Source: Portunus trituberculatus (lineage: Eukaryota > Arthropoda > Malacostraca > Decapoda > Portunidae). Taken from it: a DNA stretch of 64,000 bases. This document shows, piece by piece, positions 1 through 11,995 of this stretch; position 1 is the first letter of the stretch; each line of letters starts with the position of its first letter. The stretch spans positions 22,131,089 to 22,195,088 of the forward strand of contig NC_059293.1 of the NCBI RefSeq assembly GCF_017591435.1, written 5' to 3'. The notes under the pieces were generated by a model, which was not told the DNA's origin, made no database searches, and saw only the letters and a list, made by a program, of their open reading frames with translations. The position numbers and the translations under genes are program-made.

Positions 1-652
1 AACTCTTTGAAAACACGGACTCTGGTTTTCCTCAGTGTGTTTTCCCGGTTTTCACTTTAATATATTAAGGTCTATAACAGTTTTTGTCTCATCTCAGTTG
101 GTTTTCTTATTTCTGAGTTTGAGTGGCGATGTTGATTTCCTTGATTTTTTTTTCCCACAGTAATATATTCTCCATGTGATCACCTGGTTTTTCTCATTCA
201 TTCACCGGGTTTTGTTTGTGATCTTGCTGGTCTTTCATTGCACATTGTCTTTCAGGTGGTCATTGCAGAGTTTTCTTATTCCTTTATCTGCGTTTTGTCG
301 GTAATATCATTGGTTTTCCCACCTGGCTTGTATCTCCGCGGTGAGCTTTTAAGTCATTTCTGTCACTTAGCTGAGTTTGTCCGTGATGTTCCTGGGTTTC
401 TACTGTCGATTAATATGCGTTCCTATATATCAGTATTGTATTTGTCGCCTCCAGAAAGAATGTGCATTGTTTGAAGCATATTATTTACGTGTTCTATACT
501 GTATCTGTATACTCTTAAAGGTTCAAACTCAGGAAACACACACGTAAGAAAATATGCAATGAGTGGCATTAGCTCTGATATCCTATACGCATTCATAATA
601 TCCTATGCTTCTTACTCTCCTGGCAATGCAAGTCGCTGCGTGTATGATATGG
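1..652. other. Intergenic, no gene seen
   Basis: AT-rich DNA without a coding signal. The open frames here are short, lack splice context and show no family motif. Confidence 0.5.
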
Positions 653-701
653 TCAGGAGGAGAAGGAGGAGAAGGAGGAGGAGGAGGAGGAGGAGGAGGA
701 A
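653..701 (+). repeat. (AGG)n microsatellite
   Basis: Interrupted AGG trinucleotide tract. It creates spurious Arg- or Gly-rich open frames on both strands. Confidence 0.9.
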
Positions 702-1413
702 CAGGAGTAGGACAGGTGAGGGTGGGAACATATGTATACGTAGAAACATCTTGGCGGAGAGGACTGAAGGTAATACTGCATGTCCTCGCTCGTGCAACCT
801 TCCACCATGGACCACCACCACCTCCACCAAGCGCCGCTCAGCCCAGAAGCCAGATTTCGATCGTATTAACCAACAACGTCCCTCGCGCCGCACACAAAAA
901 CGTGGGAGTAACGTGTGCGGTGACTTCCCAGGTGAAGCGGCGACGTGGCGGGCGCGGCCGGCCATGCAGGGAGTGCGCTGGGGAAATGTCAAGATGTCAA
1001 AGGACACTTGTATCTTGTCCAGGTGATAATATGTGAAAATTACAAGGATGCTTTATGGTTCTAGTCCCCAAGCGACCCTCCGCCACCCTCGTGTTGCTCT
1101 CGGTTTTTTAAATGATAGACTATATGCTGATTCATATTCTTGACCTTCATGTAGCTGGTTTTAAAGCCCACGGGAATGATTGCTTGGGTTTCTGAAGATT
1201 TTTATTTTGACTGATAATAGAAATTCTTCCTAAAATAATTCACTAGAATCATGGAAATCCTCTCGATAGCTTCCTGTGTTTATAGAAGCAATTGCATTGA
1301 AACACAGAAGGGTTTGAGCATACTGGCAAGCGACGGGAAAGTCTGAAGAGTGGATATCGTGAATAGAATGCGGTTTTTACAGTATTGAGAACAACAAAGG
1401 AGGAATAACTATA

Positions 1414-1414
<1 letters not shown>
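702..1414. other. Intergenic, one dispersed-repeat relic
   Basis: No gene is supported. Bases around 1140-1260 resemble the dispersed ~130 bp repeat seen at 7.9, 9.2, 11.2, 25.1-25.4 and 63.9 kb. Shared phrases include AAAGCCCAC, CACTAGAATCATGGAAA and a degenerate middle. Confidence 0.4.

Positions 1415-1481
<67 letters not shown>
1415..1481 (+). repeat. (CA)n microsatellite
   Basis: About 33 uninterrupted CA units. Confidence 0.95.
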
Positions 1482-1484
<3 letters not shown>

Positions 1485-1843
1485 GTAATGGGGTAGGAAA
1501 ATATAAAAAAAAGCGCCAGGATCTATGGAAGAGAGACAGACATCTAATATATTGAAGGGAGCACATCATAAAAAAAAAAAAAAAACGTAATCCTTTGCTT
1601 CTGTTCTGGGAAAGTGGTTGACTGCCTGGCTGGTGCCGCGGCAGTGCCAGATGGAGGTGGACTGGTGGGTGGAGCAGACTTGGTGATAGTTATGTTAGTG
1701 ATGGTGGAAGAGTAGCAGTAGGAGGAGGAGGAGGAGATGGACGTAGAGTTTGAGGTGCCGTGGGAAGAGCCTTGGGCACGCGCGGAGCAGGTGCTGGGCA
1801 AACTATATACCCGCCACACTGTGTGAATACTAAGCAGACAGCC

Positions 1844-1926
1844 TTCTCCTCCTCCTCCTCCTTCTCCCTCTCCTTCTCCTTCTCCTCCTCCTCCTCCTCC
1901 TCCTCCTCCTCCTCCTCCTCGTCCTC
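1844..1926 (+). repeat. (TCC)n microsatellite
   Basis: Imperfect then perfect TCC tract. It is the source of poly-Ser frames on the + strand. Confidence 0.9.
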
Positions 1927-2067
1927 ATCAGCTTCATACTCACCAATAGAGTTACCTGTTTCCTATTGTTTTTTCAAGGCTCCATCTCCCCATTCCATCT
2001 CTTGTCCTCCTGACCTCCTCATCCTCCTCTTCCCCCCTTCTCTTTACCCTCATTGCATCACTTCTCG

Positions 2068-2071
<4 letters not shown>

Positions 2072-2118
<47 letters not shown>
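2072..2118 (+). repeat. (CA)n microsatellite
   Basis: Uninterrupted CA tract inside pyrimidine-rich sequence. Confidence 0.95.
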
Positions 2119-2121
<3 letters not shown>

Positions 2122-2216
2122 TCTCGGTTTCTCCTCTTCCTCCCCGTCTCCCCCCGTACCTCACAAAACCTTACCACCTTCCACCTTCCCATCGTCCCTC
2201 ACTTCTTCCCTCCGTG

Positions 2217-2217
<1 letters not shown>

Positions 2218-2275
<58 letters not shown>

Positions 2276-2356
2276 CGTCACCTGCCACTACTTTACCTGA
2301 CCTTACCTGCTTGGCGGTTTTTAGAGGACGACAGACAGTTGCTCCGTTAAGTATCT

Positions 2357-2391
<35 letters not shown>
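2218..2391 (+). repeat. Two (CT)n microsatellites
   Basis: (CT)n at 2218-2272 and again at 2359-2391, separated by ~85 bases of unique sequence. Confidence 0.95.
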
Positions 2392-2393
<2 letters not shown>

Positions 2394-2481
2394 AAGATTA
2401 TTATAATCCCTTTTAAAAACACACACGAGCGCGTGTGAGCCATTATTCTTATATTAGTTCCGCTGTTACTTATTTCTACTA

Positions 2482-2482
<1 letters not shown>

Positions 2483-2537
<55 letters not shown>

Positions 2538-2600
2538 ACTGCTGCGGCTGCTGCTATTACTATTTCTACTACCATTACTGTACCACTACTACTACGTACT
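2483..2600 (+). repeat. (CTG)n/(ACT)n trinucleotide tract
   Basis: CTG units with interruptions grading into CTA/ACT units. Confidence 0.9.
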
Positions 2601-2964
2601 ACTACTACTACTAAAGAAAGATTGTAGATGGACAAGCCTACCGAACTACATCTATACATACATACACATACATTCATACATACATTATATCTGGGCATTG
2701 GGGTGGGGAGGGTGGGTGAGGCGCCCGGGGGGAGGGAGAGCAGGTGTTTTCCCACGGTGTGGTGTGAGGGGTTGCCACACGCCGCCACGTGATGCTCTCC
2801 GCCGCCTCCACCCCGTGCCCGCTGTCACCCCTTCCCCGGGCCCTGGGCCTGCCCACGACAACAATAACAACAATACTGCTACACCGCCGCCACCACCACT
2901 ACCACCACTTACACTATAATTTCCACCTTCTCCACCTTCTCCACCTTCATCCTTCTCCTCATCT

Positions 2965-2982
2965 TACTACTACTACTACTAT

Positions 2983-3029
<47 letters not shown>

Positions 3030-3165
3030 TTGCTACTACTGCTGCTGCAACTACTACTATTATTACTACTACTACTATTACTACTACTACTACTACCACT
3101 ACTACTATTGTTGTTGTTGCTGCTGCTATAACAACAACAGTAGTAATAATAATAACAACAATGAT
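2965..3165 (+). repeat. (ACT)n/(GTT)n/(AAC)n trinucleotide tract
   Basis: About 200 bases of imperfect trinucleotide repeat. It gives poly-Thr or poly-Ser frames that I do not accept as genes. Confidence 0.9.
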
Positions 3166-3285
3166 AACGCTGATACTTCAAATCACGTTTTCTTCGTGCA
3201 AAAAATACAAAAAATATATAATAATCAACTCCAGGTGTCCTAATAATGATAATTGTCATAATATTTTCTTAAGCACCGCTAATTC

Positions 3286-3287
<2 letters not shown>

Positions 3288-3319
<32 letters not shown>
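3288..3319 (+). repeat. (AG)n microsatellite
   Basis: Perfect AG dinucleotide run. Confidence 0.95.
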
Positions 3320-3322
<3 letters not shown>

Positions 3323-3713
3323 AGGTTGGGGGAGGGGGCAGACTACCTCCGTGCCACTCGGGGATTGGTCAGGCCTCACCCACACCTGCCGTGGGGGATA
3401 GGAGGCGGGAGGTGGTGGGGTCGGTAGTGGTGGCGGTGGGGAAGGAGGCGCCGCTGCTCTGAAGGAGGGAAGGGCAGGCGGGTTAGGGAGGCTGGAATGT
3501 TAAGTCCTGTAGAAGCATCAAGTGACGGTGGTGGTGGTGGTGGCGGTGGTGGATATAGCTAGTATTGATGGCAACTTTAATAGTGTATGATTATTGTTGT
3601 ATTTGTAGTAGTAGCAGCAGCGGCAACTATAATACACTTACCTAATCTGAACAATCACACTAAATAACAAAAAAAAACATTAGAATCTCTCTTATCTATG
3701 CATACCTAATCCT

Positions 3714-3716
<3 letters not shown>

Positions 3717-3764
<48 letters not shown>
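3717..3764 (+). repeat. (CT)n microsatellite
   Basis: Perfect CT run. Confidence 0.95.
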
Positions 3765-3767
<3 letters not shown>

Positions 3768-3894
3768 CACTTCCAGGAGGTGATAAAGAGGGAAGGTTGT
3801 GATGAGATAGTGGCGGCGTTATCAGCGTGGGACTCAGTAGCGAACCTTGCTAACGCCTTCAGAGACGCTCGCTCTGATAACAGATAGCACGCTG

Positions 3895-4310
3895 CCTCTC
3901 CTCCCTAACCTCACCCTTGCTTTCTCTTCCACCATGCTGTCTTTCTGTACCCCAGTCATTTTACTCTATGTTTTGTCTACCTTCTCATCTTTATGTCAAC
4001 TTTTCTTCTTCTCTTCGTCTCTTCTCTTTGTCAACTCATCTCCTCTCTAACCTCACCCTTGGTTTTTCTTCCATCATGCGAACTGTCTTTCCATATCCCA
4101 GTCTTTTTAACTCTGTCTATCTACTTGTTTACTTTCTCATCTTTCTGTTAACTTCTCTTCTTCTGTTCGTCAACTCATCTCCTCTCTAAACTCACCCTTG
4201 CTTTCTCTTCCATCATGCTAACTGTCTTTCCATATCCCATGTCTTTATTAATCTATGTCTCTATTTGTTTGTCTACCTTCTCATCTTTCGGTTAACTTTT
4301 CTGTCTGTCT
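3895..4310 (+). repeat. Minisatellite, three ~140 bp units
   Basis: Three consecutive units begin with variants of CTCCTCTCTAACCTCACCC near 3897, 4039 and 4179. Each continues through a TTTCTCTTCCATCATGC-like phrase. The third unit decays into (TCTA)-rich sequence up to ~4440. Confidence 0.75.
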
Positions 4311-4450
4311 ATCTATATATTCATCTATCTACCTATCTATCTAATTTGTTTATCTATCTATTTATTCACCTATCTGTCTATATACTTATCTATCACTTTA
4401 CTTGTTTATGTATCTATTTGCTTATTTATTAACCTGTCTTTTTATCGATC
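4311..4450 (+). repeat. TCTA/TTTA simple-sequence tract
   Basis: Degenerate tetranucleotide repeat (CTAT/TTAT units), low complexity. Confidence 0.6.
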
Positions 4451-4812
4451 TACGGAAAAAACAACACTTTGCAAGGAATCTTAACATCATTTTATCCATT
4501 CACAACCAGTTACCTTTATTAAGACCCCGTTAGTTTAAACCCACCTGGAGAGGAATAAGACTGCTACATACATACGGACATACATACATGGACTCTGGGT
4601 GTCGGAAGAGTTACTGAATGTATACGTGTGACATAAGGCAGCTGGTGACATAGTGTGCAGAAAAAGTAGTAAGGGAATGAGCCGGTGTGGATGGGCCGGC
4701 ACCTGGAGAGTCACCACCAGCTGGCGTCCCCAAGGATATGTTCTTGGGGCCCCGTGTTCCTTGCAGCTTACGTCCGCGATATAGATTTTTGTGGTGTGAG
4801 GACCCGTCTCTT

Positions 4813-5090
4813 TTTTTTAATCTGCCGTCAAAAGGATCATGTCTATTAAACAGGTAGGTTATTACTCGTATTTTTTTCCTTACTGACTTTGTTTATTAGT
4901 TCATGATGTTTTTGTGGTCTTAAGTAGTGTTTTTTTTTTTTTTTTTTTTTGTCATCTGCCCAGTGAAGGACCACGTCTATTTAGCAGGCTCGGTGAGATG
5001 ACCCATTTTTGTTCTTTGCCTTGTTTTTCTTCATACATATTTCGTTTATTAGGTTTGTGATGTTTTTGTGGTTTCGAGAACAATGTTTTA
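4813..5090 (+). repeat. Degenerate tandem duplication (~130 bp)
   Basis: Two related blocks (about 4813-4937 and 4945-5090) both run from a TGTCTATT phrase to GTTTATTAG followed by GATGTTTTTGTGGT. They are diverged, so this is an old duplication. Confidence 0.55.
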
Positions 5091-5094
5091 TTAA

Positions 5095-5298
5095 CTCCTA
5101 CAATATTGAGACTAATTTTTACCTTGACTTTTGGTATGATTGAGCGATTTCACTCGCATTAGGAGGGATCTATGGAGGACAGGCGATTAATGTGCAGAGT
5201 CTTTACTATTCTAATCCCCACATAAGTTTCTGAACCCGTATAAAATTGCTAAATAGCAACAAGAATCAATATAAAAACGCATCATGGTACTGAAGGGG
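5095..5298 (-). mobile_element. piggyBac-like MITE, copy 1
   Basis: A ~204 bp element flanked by TTAA at 5091-5094 and 5299-5302, the target duplication typical of piggyBac-type transposons. Its reverse complement begins CCCCTTCAGTACCATGA and ends with an imperfect inverse (TATTGTAGGAG). The interior aligns along its full length with the element at 9986-10192, including GGTTCAGAAACTTATGTGGG. It is non-autonomous, with no transposase frame. Confidence 0.7.
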
Positions 5299-5302
5299 TT
5301 AA

Positions 5303-5967
5303 TCTGCGTCCAGAATGGGGATCATGTATTTATATGCGGACCTAAAGAGATGACGACAAGATCCAGAGTCGGCAATCAAAGCGGCAGATGAAGCAATGGG
5401 CTCAAGCTTGAAGAAGTGAAATCAGAACAATAAATGACTTCTAGAATACAGTTCAGTACGAGAAAACAAGAACAAACTCAGTAATCAAGCTGTTAATGCC
5501 GAGTCAAAAGAAAGCTTCGGAAAAAAAAAAAGATAGGTAGAATTGTCGATAAGTGATAGGTTAAGTAGGGAGTGACAGGCATGTTTTACACAGTGCTTGC
5601 CACGCGTGTAAAACATTTCCTTCTGTTTCCCTGCTGTTCCTGCTGCATAAAGATGTAGGTTATCAACATGACCTACTCTGCAAAACAAGGGGATAGTTAA
5701 AGCAAGAAGTGTTATTCAGAGTGCATGACAAATATAGATGAGCACATTGCAATTTCACCTGGTCTTTCTTCAGGCTGGCATTAGAGACCGGAACGCGCTC
5801 GCACCTGCCACCGCTGGGCATTGCGACACCTCAGATTGCTGGGAAGTGAAGCCAACTGAGGTTTAGTGCTGGGGCTGAGCATGAAAGTGGGGTGGTGGTG
5901 GTGGAGGTGGTGGTGGTAAAACAAGTGTGGTGAATAAAGGTTTACTGTATAAGACATACTAGTGTGG

Positions 5968-5968
<1 letters not shown>
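5303..5968. other. Intergenic, no gene seen
   Basis: No coding signal. A GTGGTG-rich stretch lies near 5890-5920. Confidence 0.4.
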
Positions 5969-6005
<37 letters not shown>

Positions 6006-6041
6006 TGTTTACTACCTACCATCCATATTTGTGAGTTTGTT

Positions 6042-6102
<61 letters not shown>
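5969..6102 (+). repeat. (TG)n and (CT)n microsatellites
   Basis: (TG)n at 5969-6004 and (CT)n at 6043-6102. Confidence 0.95.
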
Positions 6103-6106
<4 letters not shown>

Positions 6107-6348
6107 TTTTTGTTTCACTTATTCCAGGGATCAATTAATCACCTTGATATTAGCGCCTGGGATGGCTGGTGTTCACACGACCATTAAGTTATCGCGGGGT
6201 GGCGGCGACCCGAAGGTCACTCTCGCACTTTTCACATGATATAAACCTCACCGGAATTGTCCATAAAACCTGCAAGACTCCGAGCACCTGGAGTATAATT
6301 GCAGGCATGTGTTTGTTACACTCTCCCCCTCCCCCCCTCCCTGTGGCC

Positions 6349-6350
<2 letters not shown>

Positions 6351-6400
<50 letters not shown>
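6351..6400 (+). repeat. (GT)n microsatellite
   Basis: 25 perfect GT units. Confidence 0.95.
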
Positions 6401-6402
<2 letters not shown>

Positions 6403-7181
6403 AGGGCAGGTGAGTGAGTAAAGGGGGGAGGGGGCATGGCAGGTGAAGCAGTTTCTGATTATCAAGTTCTGGAAAATCTCAAGGGAAGTTCAATCTGGCA
6501 AGGGACATGAAGGTTCTGATTGGTCACTGCGGCACGCTCGTCAAAACCTTCCAAACACCGCTGGGTGTCCACACACGCCCCACCAAGCGGTGACTCGGCT
6601 CCGGTGGTGGTGCCTCGGGTAAAGTCACCTCTCGTGTTACGCGGGACGTGCTCACCTCACGTCACTTTGTCGGACGTGACGGCAGAAAAGGGATTACAAA
6701 CAGACCGGTGGAAACTCAAGTGGCAGGTGGCAGGAGCGCGGCGGGCATGCGACCAAGATGTTGCCAGACGAGTTTTTACCAAGATAGTCATTTCTTTCCC
6801 GCGGCGCTCATCCCGGTACTGCCCAACCCACACTTACCATCTCGGCGTCACACCCCTCCAGCTTTCTGGGTCGATTGTGGCCATGCGTGCGTGCCTCTCC
6901 GAAATTTTCAAACACAATAATAAAGATGTTTATTAAAGTAAACGCTGAGGAATGATGCACTTGCATAGATATCAAGTGTAAATGGACTTACAGCCAAGGG
7001 AGCGACCTACAGCATAGTGGTGTCCACGGCTCCGCGCTGTGTCGTAAGAGCAGGACCATAAGGGACACACAAGCCGCGGGATGGAGCGTGGATGCTGCTC
7101 ACGAAACAACAAGGCAGCTGAAGGGATCTTTTCTTTTTTTCTTTCTTTCCCTGTTTTTTTCTCTTACAGATGCCACCTTGC

Positions 7182-7183
<2 letters not shown>
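6401..7183. other. Intergenic, no gene accepted
   Basis: GC-richer sequence (6.5-6.9 kb) keeps frames of 90-138 codons open. They match no family I recognise, overlap each other in different frames and lack splice context. Confidence 0.35.

Positions 7184-7223
<40 letters not shown>
7184..7223 (+). repeat. (AG)n microsatellite
   Basis: Perfect AG run. Confidence 0.95.
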
Positions 7224-7226
<3 letters not shown>

Positions 7227-7884
7227 GCGTTTTGGTATCCATAATTCATAAGTAGTAGGTATATACGAATGCGTTGTTTGAAAGCCTACAGACTTACAGA
7301 TACATTTGAAGGATTTCAGATATAAAGAAAGGGAAGAGAAATGCTTCACTGGCCGTAGCTATTCGTACTTAACCTAAGTACGTACTCTCATTCTGCGCGC
7401 ACGTATCTTCCTCGTTCATTTTCATCAGCTTGATACCTTATCTCTTCTCTTGACGATTCATGATGTCAAACAAGATGAGGGAGGAAGGCCAGCGAACAGA
7501 AAGGTGACGAGAACACGAGGCGAAGAACCAAACCAGAATCTGACACTGGTGGCGTGACCGCGGTGTTTGTGGCTCGTGGGACGGCGCGAGGAGGAGGAGG
7601 AGGAGGAGGGCAGGTGTACGTAGGGTTGAAGGAGGTAGCAAGGCAGAGGTGGGCATGAAGTGGGGGAGGGTATGGCATGCAGGGTGGTAGAACCGTAGGG
7701 CATACGGCAGCGCGGACTCAGGCCACGCTAGTGTTCAGTGTTGTTCTGGCGACGGGAGGAGGAAGTGTGGTGCCGCCCTCGCCTCGCCTCTCCCCGGTAA
7801 GCCCCTCCCTGCTCCCTGCCCCCTCCTCCCCACACGTTCCCAGTAGGCACGCGACACCAGGGACAGTGTTCTCAAATGCTTATT

Positions 7885-8005
7885 GCTATTTTCAAAGCCC
7901 ACAGAGGGAATGAATCTGCTTCTCAAGGGTGTTTTTCCCATCAATATTGCAGCATTATTGTCAACCCCATCAATAGAATCATGGAAAACACTTTTGAGGA
8001 GACCA
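7885..8005 (+). repeat. Dispersed ~130 bp repeat, copy
   Basis: Contains CTATTTTCAAAGCCCACAGAG, a CTTCTCAAGGGTGTTT core and ATAGAATCATGGAAA. These are shared in the same order with copies near 1.2, 9.2, 11.2, 25.1-25.4 and 63.9 kb. Confidence 0.55.
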
Positions 8006-8523
8006 ATGACTTTCAGTGGAGACTGTTAAGTGCAGCCATGAGGAAACACTCACAGGGGAAGGTTTCGGTTATAACTACTTCCATTACAGCATCGTTTATA
8101 GCATTTTTTTTTTCAGCGGAGATAGATACACGAGTAAGACGCGCGATCCTCTGTTGCTGTCTCTGTTTACACCTATACGCAGGGGACTGAACAAAGGCTT
8201 AGGTACGCGTGGCTCTCTGGCCGCTAGCAGTCACCTCCTCTCCAGCATGGAAGAGAGAGCCCAGCAACCCAAAACAATGGGCATCCGTCCCATCCAGCAA
8301 CAGGACCTGATCGCCTCCACTGCCATTTGCCAGTCTGCCACGCCGCTGCTCGTGCGCGCGTGTGTCAGGGATTACCTCATTAAAATGTGATCGCACGTTT
8401 TTGTCCTTCTACATAAAAAAGAAAAGAAAACGAGAGAACCTTCAGTGAGATCAGCTCATTGATATGTGATCACACGTTTTCCTCATTCGATGAAAAAAAG
8501 ATAAGCCTCGGTGATTACGAATG

Positions 8524-8524
<1 letters not shown>

Positions 8525-8572
<48 letters not shown>
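8525..8572 (+). repeat. (CT)n microsatellite
   Basis: Perfect CT run. Confidence 0.95.
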
Positions 8573-8574
<2 letters not shown>

Positions 8575-9194
8575 GGCTCTTTAAAGACCTCGAATGCATC
8601 TAAAACCCTTTGTCATCACCCTTATTACATCAATACCTAAACGCCTCCCTTCCCCTGAGGTACGCCGCCACACCACTGCTCTGCTCCACCACCGCGAGAC
8701 GCCGACCACACCGCTTACAGATCCAGCAGACCACCACAGCTACATACGTTGTTACTCTTTATGCGCCGATAGACCAAACTCAAGCGGAGAAATAACAGTA
8801 AGCACGCGATCAGTATGCAAAAGATCCGATGGGCTGGGTTGTTGTATACCATTATGACAAATAAGGAGCGAAGAGCCAGTGAAGGGCGAAATAAACTCGA
8901 GTCAAGATTTTTATTTAATGCTGCACTTCTTGCTGGATTTTCTCGTCCCCGTGGGAAAGGAAAGAAGCTGAAAGCCTTCTCACTGGCGTATAGGTTCTCC
9001 TAGAGATACTACTACACACTCCCTCTAATGCCTTGAAGCACTGTATCCATTTCCTGGTCTTATTTCTACCCCTTACAATCTGAAGTGCAAGTTAGCAGGA
9101 TATGAAGTAGTGTTTACCTGACTATTGAGAGGTTAATCAATATTCTGCATCACTGAGATGGCAAACATTCATGAAAATTCGACTACGCATGTCA
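8573..9194. other. Intergenic, no gene seen
   Basis: No conserved motif or splice-consistent open frame. Confidence 0.4.
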
Positions 9195-9345
9195 CTGGCT
9201 TTTAAGAGAGCAAAGACTATTTTCAAAGGCCACCAAGATCATTAACGACGTTCTCAAGAGTGTTTCTTATCGCAATAATGTAGAAATCTCGTTAATCTGT
9301 CATTAGAACCGTAAAAAAAACATCCTTAAAAACCATCGTAAGTAG
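9195..9345 (+). repeat. Dispersed ~130 bp repeat, copy
   Basis: Order of phrases: GACTATTTTCAAAGGCCAC, GTTCTCAAGAGTGTTTCT, AATAATGTAGAAATC, GTTAATCTGTCATTAGAACC, then CCTTAAAAACC. It matches the copies at 25.1-25.4 and 63.9 kb best. Confidence 0.65.
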
Positions 9346-9745
9346 TGTAGGTGCGGCGCAGAGGTGTTTCAGAGGGTCCTCAAACCGGTTCGATACGCAC
9401 GCTTGAATGTTGGCCAAAGAAGCGGTGACTGGGCCTCGCTGGACAATGCCTCCAATCCTGATTGGTTTATGTAATACCAACGGACGAGAAAAAGCAAGAA
9501 CCACAGCAGGGCAAGAGGCAGGACACTGAGTAATGGCCGCCCGAAGCTTTGCCCTGCCTTCTTCCACCTCCTCCTCCTCCTCCTTCTTTTCCTCCTCCTC
9601 CTTCGTCCCCACTGCAACCCCAAGCTAGCTAAAGTTTTTTTTCTTTTCCTTTTCCTGATTTTAATTGTTGTATTGAAGTTTAACTCGTACATTTTATACT
9701 TCAAGGTTCTTTCCTGGAAAATGTTATATTAATTTGACAATGTTA

Positions 9746-9789
9746 AGAGAGAGAGAGAGAGAGAGAGTGTGTGTGCGTGTGTGTGTGTG
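9746..9789 (+). repeat. (AG)n-(TG)n microsatellite
   Basis: Compound dinucleotide repeat. Confidence 0.9.
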
Positions 9790-9985
9790 AACGCGTTTCA
9801 GGCTCCAAAAGACTTACTGTACATACAATAGCGTCTGCTGGTTAGCCAAGTTTTACAGAGGCAGAATTGATCGTAAATCGTGAGAGGTGAGGCGTGACAG
9901 GCGGTGTCACGCAGGGCAGCCAGTCACTTGTCACGGCACTTGTCACTCATGTAAGAGGACTGAGGTTTGAGTGCGAAATATTTCA

Positions 9986-10192
9986 CTCCTTCAGTACCAT
10001 GACGAGTTTTCATATTCATTCTGCTTACTACTTGGTGATTTTATACAGCTTCAGAAACTCATGTGGGGATTAAGATAGTGAAAACTGGTCATTAATCTTC
10101 TGACCTTCATAGACCCTTCCTAATGTAAATAAAATCGTCTAATCACACCCAAAACTCGTGGTAAAAATGTGTCCAAGTATATACTGAAGGAG
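9986..10192 (+). mobile_element. piggyBac-like MITE, copy 2
   Basis: A ~207 bp element with inverted ends (CTCCTTCAGTACC at the left, TATACTGAAGGAG at the right), followed by TTAA at 10193-10196. The left flank is TTCA, a one-base change from TTAA. It aligns end to end with the reverse complement of 5095-5298. Confidence 0.75.
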
Positions 10193-10544
10193 TTAACACA
10201 TCCATCAACCTTGAGTCTCGTGAACGCTACCAAGCTCCGAAAACACGCACTGGGTTTTCACCGCCATTCAGGGACACACACCACCTGCCAGGTCACCCCA
10301 GCCGCCCCTCACAGTGGCCTTTGACCCGGTGAGGATGGCATGGCGGGTGCTCGCTGTCCTCTGTTCATGATTCTTGCCCTGGTCAGGTTTGCTCGTTGGA
10401 TTTGCAGTCAGTAGGAAGCGCTTCTGTTTGCTTTTATCTCCAGCAGTGTTTTTCCTCCTTCACCAACTCGCTAGAAATTAAACTGTCTGTATAGGGATCA
10501 GTAGGGAATGCCTCAGTTTGTTTTTATCCCCGATTGTGTTCTTT

Positions 10545-10630
10545 TTTTTTTTATGTAAGAGGAGGACTGGCCAAGGGTAACAAAATATAAAGAAAAAAGG
10601 CCCATTCAGTCACCAGTCTTTCATTTAGTG
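10545..10630 (+). repeat. Possible dispersed-repeat fragment
   Basis: Oligo-T followed by AGAGGAGGACTGGCCAAGGG and AAAGGCCCATTCAGT. It looks like a repeat rather than unique sequence, but there is no second clear copy in the window. Confidence 0.3.
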
Positions 10631-11204
10631 ACCAGAATTTGAGACTGGCAGTATACATAGAGATCGGTATGAAGTGCCTGTTTGTTTTCATCTGCTGCAG
10701 CGTCTTTTACTACTTCACTCAGCCACTGGAATTGAGGCTGGAGGTATTGGGATTCGTCTTTCCCTCGTGTAGAGTGAAGGATTAAGCTCATCTAAAAATC
10801 ATCACTGTTTCACTAAGTTGTTCTAGTCTACATTAGATATCTCTCGCTGTTTGAATATCTAAGTATTCCCGCGACGCTATGTACTTAATCTCCCTCCCCC
10901 CGACATACGTACAAAAAGCATCACCTAAGGTCCAGTCACACGCCAATCAGTTATTCAAACGCTTAAAAGTCTGCGGTGAGGCTCCACAACATGTGCTGCG
11001 CTTCACAAGATTTGTGAAGGTCTCCCATTGCGCTGATGTGACGTGACAGGGGTGTGACGCTGCCCACTGCCCAATCTTGCTCCTGTTCTTTATCATATCT
11101 TATCGTTCATGCTGTAAAGTAGCATTAGGGAGCCATGTACCATAACAAGACCGTCGCGCGACATGAAGGCGACAACTCAGTCCCATTTTATTTACTAACG
11201 CTCT

Positions 11205-11335
11205 GGTGTTCTCATAAAGACTATATTCAAAGACCACAGAGATAATTATTCAGGCTCATATGTGTGTTCTAAATTCTAGTGACACAGGATACCCGTTAAA
11301 CTATCACCAGAATCACGTAAACCTCAGTTGTTTCC
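11205..11335 (+). repeat. Dispersed ~130 bp repeat, degenerate copy
   Basis: ACTATATTCAAAGACCACAGAGATAATTA and CACCAGAATCAC phrases lie in the same order as the other copies. Strongly decayed. Confidence 0.45.
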
Positions 11336-11576
11336 ATCAGAGCATGCAGAAAGATGTTAAAATGCATACACTTTCAAATGACAGTAAAAGGAAGCATGGC
11401 AGGGTTCACTACCAGCTGTCTTGACCTAAAAACAACCCCCCCTACAAGACAGGCGCGCCCCGCTCTTCGCCCTTGACTGCAGGTGAACCTACACGTCAGG
11501 AACCAATAGTTAGGAACACCTGGTGCCTTCAGTACCTAGACCCGTTTGACTTTCCGTGCACGCGGCCACCTGGAAT

Positions 11577-11590
11577 GGGCGGGGCCACGG
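11577..11590 (+). promoter_or_regulatory. GC box in HES upstream flank
   Basis: GGGCGGGGCC, a Sp1/KLF-type motif, lies ~170 bases upstream of the TATA element. A CACGCG hairy-type site and a CACCTGG E-box lie just upstream. The motif match is direct; any function is inferred. Confidence 0.3.
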
Positions 11591-11749
11591 TGCCAGTCCT
11601 CCCGTCTTTCTTAGGCACTGTCCTCAATGTTGCCGCTTTACTTTTTGCCTGAGATTTTTAACCTTGATTCGTGTGATCAAGATGACTGGTCGAGAGGCGT
11701 CTTGAGTCTGGCGTGGCGGCCTTGCTGACCTTCGCACCGCCCGATACAG

Positions 11750-11757
11750 TATATATA
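11750..11757 (+). promoter_or_regulatory. TATA box, candidate HES promoter
   Basis: TATATATA is followed ~25-30 bases later by GC-rich sequence around 11780. This is the best core-promoter candidate upstream of the HES exons. A leader exon could end at the AAAG|GTGACG donor-like site near 11956/11957 and splice to the acceptor at 12773. The leader exon is not proven. Confidence 0.45.
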
Positions 11758-11995
11758 GAGCAGTGGCATCGGGCGGCGGGTCGAGCCTCTCCTGGTGGGG
11801 CTCGTGGGCACTCGCCTCTCACTCCTTGACTCGTGCGGGGCCCAGAAAGACATCCTGCGTGTGGCTCATTACTCTGATGTGCGTTGCGGCGTACAGATCA
11901 GGGCACCGCACTCCGGCCAAGTGATTTGAAGCTAGCCGACTCACTCACTACTCAAAGGTGACGACTCGTGGTGGTGTTCGAGCTTCAGACTATGC

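Noticed and set aside
559..1036. Overlapping open frames of 131-155 codons with Arg- or Gly-rich runs
   Set aside because: They are artefacts of the (AGG)n tract read in several frames on both strands, with no motif and no splice context.
1760..3427. Long Ser-, Leu-, Thr- and His-rich frames
   Set aside because: All are translations of CT, TCC, CTG, CA and ACT simple repeats.
8246..8390. Frame starting MEERAQQPKTMGIRP after an acceptor-like CTCTCCAG
   Set aside because: It looks mildly protein-like, but no family, no upstream exon and no conserved residues could be identified.
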